Numbered from the stretch's first letter, positions 41,436-53,400 are shown. The stretch is DNA of 64,000 nt from Vanilla planifolia (GCA_023846275.1 JAIUJO010000143.1:381001-445000), one strand, 5' to 3'. A program made the numbers and translations. The notes: generated by a model from the sequence alone, not told the origin.

Positions 41436-44408
41436 AATGCAAAATAATAAAAGCCAAATATTTGAAGAAGCAAGATAAATTATTCGAAAAAGTTGCATTT
41501 TAAGATCTTAAGTAGATCGACTATAAGATTCTCTATCATCAAATTAGGCACACATTAAAATCAATCCTAAAGCATACCAAAACAATAAAAAAAAATTTAA
41601 AAGATAAAAAGGAATATTTAAACGGATAAAGCTCATTTCAAGTCAGTTTAGTGACATTTCTTTCATGTTGATTGAAGCTCATTTGAAGTCGTTATGTACT
41701 TTAAAACGGAATATGCATAGATTATGACAAATTAGTATCTTACAAAAATATATAATAAAAATAAAATGAGAAAATTGATGCAACATAATATAACAAAATC
41801 AAAGAGATTTATTGATCACATCAGAGATGAATTAAGGTTTCGTAATAATAAAACCAAATAAAAACATTTCAGACAATGACATAAATTGTGTAGGAAAGTT
41901 GCATTCCAAAATAATAATATAATCGAGTGTGTCATCAATGATACTCAAATCATGTTTGAATCAAAATTTCTCATTATTTGACATACTTTAGAATATAGAA
42001 ACGAATATTTAACTTCGTATAGCTCATCAGTTGTGTCTAATAATATTTGTTTCTTCTCAATCAATGTTAATAATTATATATAAGAAAAAATTGTTATTTA
42101 AATATTATGTGAATACATATCAATACTAAAAAAATAAATTAGAGAAATGTGACTAACAAAATGAAAGATGTATAATGGTCGCTTTATTAGAGATTTATAG
42201 TTATATATAATATAGTCTTATCCAAGCTAAACATTTAAAGAAATAAGATGAATTAAACAAGAATGGTATCATCCATGATAATATAGAGATCGATTGTAAT
42301 ATCCTCTACATTGAAATTAAGTACAAATTGAAATGTTTATTAAAGTATAGGAAAACCCAAGAGCATATAGTTTTTAAAAATATAAAAATAAATATTTAAA
42401 GGTATAGAGCCTACTTATACAAGTCCAATGATCTTTGTTTTATATTAATCAGACCATGTTTTTAATTACTACTAATTATAGAGTTAATAACAATGAATAA
42501 TTATTAATTTATACATTAATAATAAGAAAATACATTTTAAAGTTGAAATTGGATAAATTAAACAATTGTAATGTTAACGAATAAAAAACAAGTTAGGCGT
42601 ACATGAAGGGAGATTTAGAGCTTCATAGTTATATACTTTAAAGCAAAAAATTTGATAAAATAACATAAATTGTTTAGGAAAGATTTGTTTTTGGACTATG
42701 GGAACAGGTAAAGAGCGTAGCATCATCGATTGCCAGATTAAGTATGATTTAAAATGTCCTCTAAAAGACACAAAACTTTTAGAAAATTAAATATTTAAAA
42801 ATATTAAAAATATTAAAAATTAATATTTACTTTTATAGAGCTTGTCGACATGTCATTAATGATGATTACTTAATCTCAATTAGACCTCTTTTTCTAATGT
42901 CAATTAAAAAAGTAAATAAACATAAAAAAAAATTTGTTAATACTAAGTAAATATAAATTAAAGTTTAAATGAGATAAATTGAAATAATGTAATACGAGCA
43001 AATGAAGACATAATTAGGAAAACATGAGAGAAGAATTAGAGTTTTGTAGTAATATAACCAAATTAAAGGAAAACATTGAAGAAATGAGATGGATTATACA
43101 AGAAATTTGAATTCCAAATACTATAGTAATTGAGGGAATCATCCTAAATCTTCAGATTATGTATGAATTAAAAATTTTCTGAAGCATGCCAAAACCTTAG
43201 AAAACAAGTATTTAAAAATATAAAAAGTGAATATACCATATTTGATAAAGGTCACTGAATAGGTCCAATGATGTTTATTTCTCTCCGTCGAACATCTTTA
43301 GGAGTTTTTTCAAATTAGAAAAGTTAATAAGCAATAAAATAAATAGATTATTTTTTTAGCAAAAAGTAAATACATATTAATCTTGAAATGATAGAAACCG
43401 AAGCAACATAATTTTACATAATCAAATAAAACTAAAGATCACGCAAGAGGAGAATTAAACTATTTTAGTATTATAATAAAATTAAAATAAAAAAATTTCG
43501 AAGACCAAGATAAATTTTAGTGCAAAGTTGCAGTCCGAAATATTAAGGAATTTGACTATAACATCCTTGATAGTCAAACCAAGCTTGAAACAGGACTCAT
43601 AAAGCATAATATAAAGATAAACTTTTAAATTGATGGAGATGATAAAAAAAACCCAACAAAGTTTGTTTCATCATAATCAAACCTTGTTTTGAACTATAAT
43701 GAGTTACAAATTTAGGAAAGCATAAATAATAATATATTATTATTTTAATATTCTATAAATATAGACTATAGCTAAAATGAGATAAATTAAATTAATATAA
43801 TATAACTAAATCGTAGTAAAGTAAAGGTCACAAGTGAGGAGATTCTAAGTTACATAGTTATATTAACTTAAAAAAAGTTTTTTTAAGAAATAAGTTAAAT
43901 TATATTGGAAAGTTGCATTCAAGGATTCTAAGGGGATTAACATCATCAACTATCAAATTTGTAGTAATCCAAATTTGTCGTTTAACTCGAAAATTCAATA
44001 AAAAGTATTTAAAAATGTAAAATTAAATATTTAAATAGATAGAGCTTTTTTAGGATGAGTCTAATTATTTTTGTTTCTATCTCAATTTCTCCTTATTTAG
44101 AGTTAGTACATATTGCCAAAGTAAGCACAAAAAATAATAAAGTATTATTTTAATTATAAAAGAATATATATTAAAGTTGGAAAAAAATTAATTGAATAAT
44201 GAAATAGAACAAAATCATAGACAAGATGTAGTTACATTAGAGGAGAATTAGACTTACATATTGATATCGCTAAATCAAAGTGAATAATTTGATGAAATAA
44301 GGAAAATATTACAGGAAAGTTGCATTCAAATATACTAGGAAAATTTAATGTAAAATTCTAGTAAATCAAATATTTTACCAAAAGAAATATTTATTAAAGT
44401 ATGCCAAA

Positions 44409-44440
44409 TATTTAAAATATAAAATATTTAAAATATAAAA
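44409..44440. repeat. 16-bp tandem duplication
   Basis: Two adjacent copies of tatttaaaatataaaa lie just upstream of the LINE fragment. Confidence 0.8.
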
Positions 44441-44478
44441 TGTGAAATTTTTTTATTAGATTAATATCATTAAGATGA

Positions 44479-44526
44479 GACGAATTAGGTTTATTTCATC
44501 TTAGTCAGACGAATTAGGTTTATTTC
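44479..44526. repeat. 19-bp direct repeat abutting the LINE fragment
   Basis: gacgaattaggtttatttc occurs exactly at 44,479-44,497 and 44,508-44,526, a 29-bp step. Both copies lie on the 5' side of the LINE-derived sequence, which begins within a few bases. This is not an ordinary target-site duplication, since none of it is found at the 3' side. Confidence 0.9.
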
Positions 44527-44529
44527 TCT

Positions 44530-44884
44530 CAGGCTGGTGAAGTGATGAAGGTCCAAGCTATGCTTGAGGCCCTCAGCATGCTCAGGGGTTCCCTGTCCCC
44601 ATTACAATGCCATGGAGATTCAGACTGACTCCACGATGGCACTTCAGGAGGTCCATAAGTTGGTATCCCACCCTCCTATGGCAGGCCATTTTGTTGAGAC
44701 TATCAGGTACACAAGATGTCTAGAGGCAATCAGATATTCCCATATTTATAGAGAAGGGAATGTGCCTGCTGATTGGGTGGCACGTGCTGCATGCTGTAAT
44801 GAGTTCGTCTGGGAATGCGGGGAATCCCTTCCCAAGCCCCTCATTAAACTTATGCTGTTAGATTTCATGTTTGATCCTCCGTGA
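44530..44884 (+). pseudogene. LINE ORF2 C-terminal RNase H domain, one frameshift
   Basis: In intact elements this domain degrades the RNA of the RNA:DNA hybrid during reverse transcription. Frame one (44,530-44,610) reads as the first helix of the fold (AGEVMKVQAMLEAL). Frame two (44,612-44,884) continues with MEIQTDSTMALQEVHK, whose Asp in TDS fits a catalytic position. It then has IYREGNVPADWVARAA, matching the conserved REGN-x2-AD-x2-A block with the last catalytic Asp. One surplus base near 44,611 separates the frames. The tail has a Trp and a Pro-rich LPKP, as usual after this domain. The N-terminal catalytic Asp and all endonuclease and RT sequence are absent, so it is not functional. 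Plant L1-like elements are known to carry such an archaeal-type RNase H; a cellular RNase H-like gene is less likely given the adjoining 3' UTR and tail. Confidence 0.85.
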
Positions 44885-44904
44885 GGATTTCATATTGAAA
44901 TCCT
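44884..44904 (+). other. Perfect stem-loop right after the LINE stop codon
   Basis: aggatttca (44,884-44,892) pairs with tgaaatcct (44,896-44,904) around a 3-nt loop, tat. It starts at the last base of the TGA stop. 3' hairpins serve as RT recognition signals in some LINEs; that role here is inference. Confidence 0.75.
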
Positions 44905-47634
44905 TCTGTATGGCTTTTGAATAGTTTAATATATTATATATTATCAGAAGAGTAAGTGAAAAATTTGAAGAATTGATTTAAGATGTAAGGTAAAGTGGCA
45001 TTAAAAGATGCTTAGGAGATTGAGTATGATAGCCTTAATTGTTATTAATTGAAATGCTTAGTAAGGCTTTTAAAAATCTTAGAAAATAAAATATTTCAAT
45101 ATTGAAAAATGAATATTTAATTAATTAGAGTCGTTCAGGTTATTCTAATGATGTTTGTTTTGTTATCATCAAACATCATTTGGAAATAACATAAATTATA
45201 AAATAAATAAGAAAAAATGATTATAAATATTTTGTTAAAAATAAGTAAATAGATATAGATTTTGAAATGCATTAAATTGAACCAACGTAAATTATAAACA
45301 TAATTGAAATGTATAGGTCACATAAAATGAAATTAAGTTAAATATCAACATAACTAAATTAAGTTAAAATGTTGAAGAAATGAGATATATTATATAAGAA
45401 AGTTGTACTCTATATCATCAAATAAGTTAATAATTGTAATGACTAGTAAAGTGTCAAAAAGTAGAAAATAATAAAAAATAAAAATATTAAAACTTAATAT
45501 TAATAAGTTAAATATCATTTGAAGGATTCTAATAATGTCTGTTCAGTCCTAATGTCTTTGTTTGTAAGTACTATAATTTACCAAAAAAAAATATAAATAA
45601 TAATAAATTAATATTTTAATATTTAGTAAATATATAAACTTCTTGAATGGCATAAATTGATGCAAAGTAATATACCAAATATAGGAATCGTGAGAGCTTT
45701 GAAAGAGGAGAATATGAGGTTCTAATTAATATGACAAAACAAAAGAAAACAAATTTGAAGAAATGTCTTAAATTGTACAAGAAGAAAGCACTCAAAGATA
45801 CTAAGTGAATAAGTGTGAATATTAACAAATTAGTATTTTAATTTTAAGTAAATATATACTAAAGATGAAATAAGATAAATCAAAGTAATGTATTGTAACA
45901 CTTCAAGGTAATTAAAAAGTTGAATGAGAAAAACAATTAGAGATACATAGAAAAATAGCCATATCAATGTGAAAAACTAGAAAGAAAATATTGATAGTTT
46001 TACCAAACAGTAGAATTCTAAGATATTAAGAGGATCAATCAACACATCCCAGATCATCAAATCGTGTACAAATAAAATGTTACACAAAGAATACCAAAAT
46101 TAACAAAAGAAATTATTTATTTAAAAATATTTAAATAATTATGTTATTGGATAGAGCTCATTGATGAATCCATCAACATTTGCTTTGTCAAGATCATCTC
46201 TCACATGCAATGCTTATTAATTAACAATTCAGCATAATAACAATAAATTACAATTTGAAATTTAAGTAAATATATATTAAAGCTTAAAAGAGATAAATTT
46301 AGGTAATGTAATATAACAAATTTGATGTGATGTAAAGTTCATGTTAGAGAACATTTATAGTTTCATAGAAATATAAACAAATCTAAGCAAAATAGTTAAA
46401 AGAATGTGGAAACTTTTAAGGGAAAGTTGAATTCAAAGAATCCAAGGAGGTCAAGCACAAGGTCCTTAATTAAGAAATCATATATATATCATAATGTCTT
46501 AAAAAACAAGACAAAACTCTAGAATATACTATAATAATTATTATAAAACTAAATTATTTGCTTGACAAAGCTCATTGACATGTGTCTAATAATGTTTGCT
46601 TTGCATAGAGCAAACTAGTTTTCAATTACTAAGAAATACCATAGTAAATAATCCTAAATAATAATAATAATTATTACTTTAATAATAAGTAAATATAAAG
46701 TAAAGATGAAATGAGATAAATTTAAGAATTAAAAAATAATCAAATCAAAGTGATATAAAGGTATAATGAGTGGAAAATTAGAGCTTTATTGTAATATAAC
46801 AAAATTTAAGAAAAACAAGTAGAGTAATGAGATGAATTATAAGAGAACATTTGATGCAAAGATATTAGGATGATCATGTGTAATAATCTCATTCATTGAA
46901 TGAAGTACAATTCAAAATGTCATTAAAACATCCTACATTTCTTAAAAAAATATTTTAAAATATAAAAATGATTTTTTATTTTGATATAGTACATCAAGAT
47001 GAGTCTAATGACATTTATTTCTTTTAGAATTTCAAGGAATAAGAGAAATTATTTGAAAAATGACATTCCAAAATACTGAGGAGATTGAGTGTATTGATCA
47101 GTCATACTATGAATAAAAATGTCTCATAAAATGTCTCAAATCTTTAAAAAAGAATGTTTTTTTAAATAAAATAAGAAAATCAATATTAAATTATATATAG
47201 CTTATATTGATGTGCCCAAAGATTCTATATTTTCCTAAATTAGACTTTGGATTGAATTACTTTGAGTAACTAGCATAAGTAAGTATAAAAAAATAATAAA
47301 TAAATGCTTCAAAATTAGCTAAATATATATCAATGCTAATTGAGTTGAATGAAAATAATGTAATATCACTAAATAATTGATATGTAAGGTAACATGATAA
47401 AAGATTTAGAGTTACAAAAAATTTATCCAAATTAAATTGAACAACAAAATGGAATGAGATAAATTGTACAAAAAAGTTAGAAAATATTTAAAGCTCAGTA
47501 AATGAATATTTAGTAGGAAATACTCATCTATAAGGGTAAACAGTGTTTGCTACATTTTGGGTATACCTCTTTTGAAATTATAGCAAATTACCAAAATAAA
47601 CAACTATAAATAATATAAAATTTTTTAATATATT

Positions 47635-47655
47635 GTATATATATATATATATATT
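47635..47655. repeat. Short (TA)n microsatellite
   Basis: A TA run of about 20 bp lies at the position where the monomer normally carries tatatatta. It is a small version of the longer runs at 36.6 and 58.1 kb. Confidence 0.85.
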
Positions 47656-48064
47656 AAAGTTGAAAAAAATATTTCCATAATAAGATATAACCAAATAAAA
47701 AGAATGTAAAAGTCAAATAAGAAAAAAAATTAGAGTAGTATAGTAATATTGCAAAATATATGTACAAAAATTTTGAGAAACGAGTTAATTTTTTTTGAAA
47801 ATATGCATTCAAAGATTCAAAGGAAATTGAGTATAAATTTCCTACATTGTCAAATCATTTATGAATAGAAATATCTTCCAAAAGTTGCAAAAAACAAACA
47901 AAAAAATTTAAATAATATAAAAATCAATATTAGATTCAATTGAGTCAATTGAGATGAGTCTAAAATTAAAAAAAATCATGTAAAGAACATGAATTAGTTT
48001 TATTCTGTGATACTAAGGAAGTTGAAAGTAATGTTCTCATTCATCAAATCAAGTCCAAATTGAA

Positions 48065-48130
48065 ATGTCTCATAAAACACATCAAAACTCTAGAGAATGT
48101 CTCATAAAACACATGAAAACTCTAGAGAAT
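48065..48130. repeat. 32-bp tandem duplication
   Basis: Copies at 48,065-48,096 and 48,097-48,128 start atgtctcataaaacacat and differ at one base. A duplicated monomer box, apparently recent. Confidence 0.92.
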
Positions 48131-50508
48131 GCAATATTTAAAAATATAAAAGACAATATTTAATTTTATAAAGCTCATCAAAATGAGTTAAACAATATTT
48201 ATTTTATGTGGATTACTCCTTGAATAGAATTACTATGAATTTTCAAATTATAAGGCAAACATAATAATAAAGCAATACTTGAATATTAAGTAAATATCTA
48301 TTAAAATTGAAATATGATAAATTGAAGTAATTTAATTTAACCAAGTTAAACTGATGTAAGGGCCAAACTAGAGGAGAATTAGAGTTCCATAGTAATGTAA
48401 ACATAACAAAGAAAAACATTTGAAAAATGAGATAAATTACAAAAGAAAGTTGCATTCCAAGATATTTAAGATATAGTGTGACATCCTTGATCATCAAATT
48501 GGGTACAAATAAATTGTTCATATTGACCATGCCAAAAGTTCAGAAATTTAAATATTTAAAGAATGTAGAAAAAAATATTTACTAAGTATAGCAAGAGAAC
48601 ATGTCTCCAATGACTTTTTCTTTATCTTGATGGAATTGCATTTAGAATTAGTAAAAATTTCAAACCAAAAAAATATAAATAAAAAATCATTATTATTTTG
48701 ATATTAAAAATATATATATTGTAGCAGTCTCAAATTAACACAAAAGATGCACAAGAGGACAATAAAATTTCCATAGCAATATCGCAGAATAAAATAAAAA
48801 ATGTTAGTGAAATTAAAAAAGTACTACGGGAAAGTTGTACTGCAAAATATTCAAAAGATTTATTATGACATCGTTCATTTTCAAACTATGTTTCAATCAA
48901 AATATCTTATAAAAATGTAAAATAATAAAAAAATTAAGATGAATCCATTGATATTTTTCAACTGAACTAAATCTCATTAGAAACTACTATGAATTATATA
49001 AAAAACTTAACTTAAATAAAATGAAATATTATTTTAATATTAATAAAATATGTCTTAATGCTGAATCAATATTAATTATGAAAATGTAGCATAAAAAAAT
49101 CATTATGATCTAAAGTTCACATGAGAAGAAATTTAGAGTTACATAGTAATATAACAAAGGAAAAGTAAAAATTTTGAAAAAATTAGATAAATAATGTTGG
49201 AAAGTTGAATTCTAAAATACTAAGGGCATGAAGCATAACATCCATGATAATCAATCTAGTATGCAACAAATGTCTCATAAAGCTTGTGGGTACCCTAAAA
49301 ATAAAATTTTTAAAATTAAACAAAAAATATTTAATTAGATAAATGTGTTCAAAATGAATCCAATGATGTTTGTTACATTTCAATCACATGTGATCTAGAA
49401 TTTTCATGAATTATTGAATTAAATAAACCTAAGAAAATATAAATTATTTTTTTAATATTACGGAAAGAATAATTAATGATTAAATGAGATAAATCTAATA
49501 TTATAATCTAACCAAATCAAAATGATGTAAAAGTCACATGAAAGGATGATTAGGGTTTCATTGAAGTATATACAAATCAAAGTTAATAAATTTTAAGGAA
49601 ATGAGACATATTTTATAAGAAATATGCATTTGTAGATAACTATGTGATCGACTATAACATCCTCAATCCCAAAATCGAGAACAAAAACAACTTATCTCCA
49701 CTAAGGTTGTCCAATAAAAAGAAAATAAATATTTAAAAATTTTTAAAAAAAATATATTTAATTTTATATGCTCATTACAATGAGTCGAACGACTTGTGTT
49801 TCATCTCCTTTAGAGCTTTTCTAGAATTACTATCAATAACAAAATTAAGAAACATAAATTATAATAAATTAATATTTTAATGTTAAGTGACTATTACAAA
49901 TCTGGAATTACATAAACAAATTCAACATAATATAGCCAAATCAAGTGATGCTAAGGACACATAATATGAGAATTAGTGTTTTATTATAATATAAAAAAAA
50001 GTGAAAACTTTGTTGAAATTAAGTAAATTATATGGGAAGGTTCTATTCCAAAATACTAAACCCAAATAATACAAAACCCCAAAAAAATATTTTAAATTTA
50101 TAAAACTCAACATTTAATTGGAAAGAGCTTGTTAAGATAAGTCCAATGATTTTTTTTCCAGCTCTATTGGACCTAAAATAAGAAAAATAAACAATAATTT
50201 CTTGTTTATTACTAAGTAAATAAATATTTAAAATAAAATGAGAAAATTTGAAGTAACATAATGTAACAAAATTAAAGATATGTAGATATTAGACATGACA
50301 AAATTTAGAGTTATATAGTAGTTTAACAAAATCAAATCCAAATAATGGAGGAAAAGGATTAAATTATTTGAAAAAATTTTATTCCAAGATACTATGGAGA
50401 TCAAGCATAATATACTCGATCATGAAATCCGATACAAATTGAAATGCCTTGTAAGGCACGAGAAATCCTTAGAAAATAAAATATTTAAAAATATAGAAAT
50501 GGACATCC

Positions 50509-50590
50509 TGTTCGATAAAGCTTTTGCGATGAGGCCGCCACATTTCATTTGTTGGGATTCGGCCTCATCATGCAATTTTTACGACATACA
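50509..50590. other. GC-rich patch with inverted repeat at the monomer palindrome
   Basis: gatgaggcc (50,528-50,536) is the exact reverse complement of ggcctcatc (50,561-50,569), with 24 bp between. The patch aligns with the monomer region from the palindrome box to acctcatttggaattact, but has several extra G/C bases not seen in other monomers. A 76-codon plus frame spanning it (50,394-50,624) has no recognisable domain and is probably chance. Confidence 0.6.
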
Positions 50591-51129
50591 AAAAAATAGA
50601 AACAAAAGTAATAAAATTTTATAACATTAATATTATATAAACCTTTATAACAACAAAAAAAGAGTTAAGTTGAAGTAATGTAATTTAACCAAGTGAAAGG
50701 AATCTAAAGGCCATATGTGATGAGATTTAGAGTTACATAATATAATAACTAAATGAAAATAAAACTGTTGAATAAGTGCGACAAATTTTACCAGAAAGTT
50801 GTATGCTAAGATATCATAGAGATCAAGTGTAGCAACCCTATTTATAAAATTAGGTAGGAATAAAATGTTTCATAAAGCATGCCAAAACCTATTAAAAAAC
50901 CAAAAACTAAAAATTATTAAAAAAATAAATATTTAACTAGATAGAGTTTATTAAGATGAGTTAAATAACTTTTATTTCATTTTAATCAAGCCTCGTTTAA
51001 AATTACTAAGAATTATGAAATTAAACAAAACATAAATGCTGGCATATTATTAATTTTTAATAAGCAAATGTTTATTAATGCCAAATGGAGGCTAACTTCG
51101 AAAATGTAATATATTAAAATCATTGTGAT

Positions 51130-51343
51130 TTTAAATGCAAGACGTAGTCACCATTTTCCAAATAAAAAAAATACTTTATCGGATGATGTTATTTCACACA
51201 TGCATTCAAAAAGATAAGATGGATAAAAATTACCCAACATTGTAGAATAATCGTAGTTTTTCACCTCTATATTGATTATTCTACTCTTTCCTTTGGAGTT
51301 GAGTTATGGTTGGTTACCCCATAACCTAGTTCAAGACATTAAA
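51130..51343. other. Non-coding DNA between satellite and gag-bearing copy A
   Basis: No monomer boxes and no readable frame. It contains gtagtcaccattttccaaat (51,146) and ggttggttaccccataac (51,309), less AT-rich than the satellite. This is probably part of the same decayed element, downstream of gag in its own orientation; I could not identify it further. Confidence 0.4.
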
Positions 51344-51773
51344 AATCAATGTGCTACATAACCTTGTTTGCCTTTGCTTATTTTTTAACTATAAATTCTA
51401 AAGTCAAATATGATCTAACTATTTGCTCACACATTTCCATTCTCAACAAAAAATCAAGTGTCATTCAATCATATTTTGTCAAAAATTGTCATTTAGAAAA
51501 TACGGAATTGATTTGCTTATAATATTAGAATTCATTATGCATCAATTAATAAATCATTAATGTTGATTAATAGTAAATAAGTCTATATACATTAGACCAT
51601 CTAACCTATGCTATGTAAGCCAATGATTACAAAAATTTTCTAAGTTATAAAAACTCAAAAGGAAAGTGCTGTCGCCATAGGTCCAAAATAATGAACACAT
51701 GCCTAAAAAACTGACTATGAATTAAATTTAAGAACCCAAACTATATGTGTTCAAAAGTGGTAAGGTGCAGATG

Positions 51774-52700
51774 TCATGATTTTCTAAAGAAATGTTCAAA
51801 GTTTGTTCCTATAGGAATCCATCGATATCTATTTTGGTTTAGATTTATAGATTTCCTAATTATACAATGAAATATAAGATGTGCAAATTTTGAACAATAA
51901 TTACATACAATGTTATATTTAACATGATTATTAGATATATGTGAAGAAGAAATAAGTGTTGCAATAAGCATATGAATATATGATTTTTTTAATCTTTTAT
52001 TATTAGGCAAATAAATATTTCTTTTTGTCACATGGTTATAAGATCAAACATGTTTAAGCACATGTGAAGCATTCAAATAACCAATACTATCTTTAAGGTG
52101 ATTGAATGAAGTGGCATATGAAGCTACATGTGAATGATCAAAACAAGATACATGAGAAAACAAACTATCATACTTTGAACTTAAAAAACTTTCTTCTTTC
52201 TTAAAGAAAAAAATTTCTTTAGTTTATCTTTAAGGATAGATTTGTATTATTAAATTGCCATGATCTTGTTTTAAAGAATTATACCACGTAATACGATTGG
52301 CTAATTCATTTTCATATTCTTTATTTGAATCTTTTAGACATGAGACTTCAGAAATATATTCCTCTTTAGGTGCATCAAATTGTTGATGCAGTTTTACTAC
52401 TCTAGATTAATGTTTGGTAGAAACTTTCTTAATATGACCATGCATGTTAATTAATTTTTTGTGCTCAACAAATTTACTAAAAGAACTTCATATTCCATCA
52501 GAAGTTTCAAAGATATACTCATAGCTAGAACTACAAGTATTTGATACCAGTTTACCTCTACGATTAATTCCTATATTCAGTTTTTTATTCGTTATGTTCT
52601 TGTTCCCCATCTGGACTTCAGCAATATTTGAAGATTCATTCTTGCCTTGCAACCAGTCTAATCCCTACAGCATCTCAAGACAAGCTGAAGCCAAACACAC
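51774..52700 (-). pseudogene. Decayed Ty1/copia-type gag, copy A (CCHC knuckle intact)
   Basis: Gag forms the retrotransposon particle, and its zinc knuckle binds RNA. Read on the minus strand from about 52,700 down, pieces in one frame include NESSNIAEVQMGNKN, then a charged helical stretch (KEEYISEVSCLKDSNKEYE) ending at a stop at 52,230-52,232. After a frame change come HVASYATSFNHLKDSIGYLN and a stop near 52,047. The last open piece (51,774-52,046) carries CNYCSKFAHLIFHC at 51,864-51,905, an exact CX2CX4HX4C knuckle with the usual Gly before His replaced by Ala. RYRWIPIGT follows, like the WVPKGT motif often seen after plant copia knuckles. At least five stops or frame changes make it non-functional. 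The assignment rests on motif order, not a database match. Confidence 0.65.
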
Positions 52701-53400
52701 TCATACATAAAATTCTTTACATAATGCACAAAATAAAAAATTCATTCCTTTTATAACTAGGATGTAAAAAAATTGATATAGTGTTCCAACAAATGATCAT
52801 CAAGTTTTCCAATAAAATTTTTAAAGAAATTTTACCAATTAACAAAACATTTTTACATAAAGGGGAAAGTCATGATAGAAATCCCTCGGCTAATGTTTCA
52901 TAATTGGCAACAATGGTTAAAGTCATCCTTAAATATTTAGATAAAGTAAAGACATTAACAAATTAAAGAAATTTACTTATGCAATAAAAATGGCAATATT
53001 ATAATAGATATTAGTAAAACCAAAAACATGTAAATAATAAGAATTAATAACACAATTAACTTGCACCCAAATAAAGGATTGTTACTTTTATTTTACTCAG
53101 TTTATGCATGGAATCCACTCTAATACAAATTGAAATAAAAATAAAAATGAGAATTAAACATGAGGGGGTGAGGTATTAGTCTAAAAATATTTTTGCAAAT
53201 TTTAAAATATACTTTTTAAAAAAAAATTTCAAGAAAAAATTATTTGTAGAAAACTTTTTTTTTTGAAATACATGAATTTGTAATTATTATGATTAAAAAA
53301 TAAAATGAATAGTTACAAGCTTGAATTCGACTTGAATTTGATACAAAAAAGTGTGCCTTATAACCAACAAGCAAACATTTTATTTCATAAAAAAATAAAT
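52700..53400 (-). other. 5' gag portion and leader of copy A, heavily decayed
   Basis: This matches copy B at about 56,020-56,560 and the left edge at 1-330 (shared ctaatt/aattaac and caaataaaggatt-type strings near 53,060). A short minus frame near 52,890-52,920 (MTLTIVANYETLAEGFLS) stops quickly. No promoter motif or primer-binding site could be pinned down. Confidence 0.45.

Larger units (their letters stand above)
37079..44478 (-). repeat. Degenerate ~410-bp satellite array, minus orientation
   Basis: About 18 minus monomers, with the reversed tgtaacatc-type box near 37,150, 37,505, 37,917, 38,340, 38,760, 39,050, 39,450, 39,845, 40,475, 41,050, 41,530, 41,933, 42,298, 42,720, 43,138, 43,558, 43,945 and 44,350. 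A well-preserved unit is 42,840-43,255, with both copies of the taatataaccaaat-type box or its derivative (42,985 and 43,052) and both copies of atgagataaatt-type sequence. No gene is seen; frames such as 42,574-42,771 are repeat by-products. Confidence 0.85.
44527..44943 (+). mobile_element. 5'-truncated LINE (plant L1-like) 3' fragment
   Basis: About 0.4 kb of clearly GC-richer sequence lies in the AT-rich array. It holds the C-terminal RNase H part of a LINE ORF2, a stop at 44,882-44,884, and a short 3' UTR ending in an AT tail (tttaatatattatatattat) near 44,943. Everything 5' of the RNase H helix is missing, as expected for 5'-truncated LINE insertions. The flanks do not rejoin: the left flank stops at the monomer's tttcatcttagtcaga segment, while the right flank resumes at aaatttgaagaattga. 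About 250 bp of monomer was therefore lost at the site. No convincing target-site duplication was seen. Confidence 0.82.
44944..51125 (-). repeat. Degenerate ~410-bp satellite array, minus orientation
   Basis: About 15 minus monomers, with the reversed box near 45,025, 45,410, 45,815, 46,045, 46,465, 46,880, 47,093, 47,835, 48,025, 48,480, 48,865, 49,238, 49,655, 50,408 and 50,830. Uneven steps (about 210 to 750 bp) show more deletions and fusions than elsewhere. Units at 48,190-48,600 and 49,060-49,400 are well preserved. Monomer similarity stops near 51,125 where the retroelement-derived block begins. No gene is seen. Confidence 0.82.

Noticed and set aside
42574..42771. 65-codon minus frame that looks less T-rich than its neighbours
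   Set aside because: Residues derive from a normal minus monomer between its boxes; no recognisable domain and no upstream signals.
44479..44950. Target-site duplication around the LINE (tcagacga before, tcagaaga after)
   Set aside because: Only a few bases match, and the flanks fall at different monomer positions, so it is not a convincing duplication.
50394..50624. 76-codon plus frame across the GC-rich patch
   Set aside because: It runs antisense to the usual latent monomer frame with no motif; openness is explained by local substitutions.
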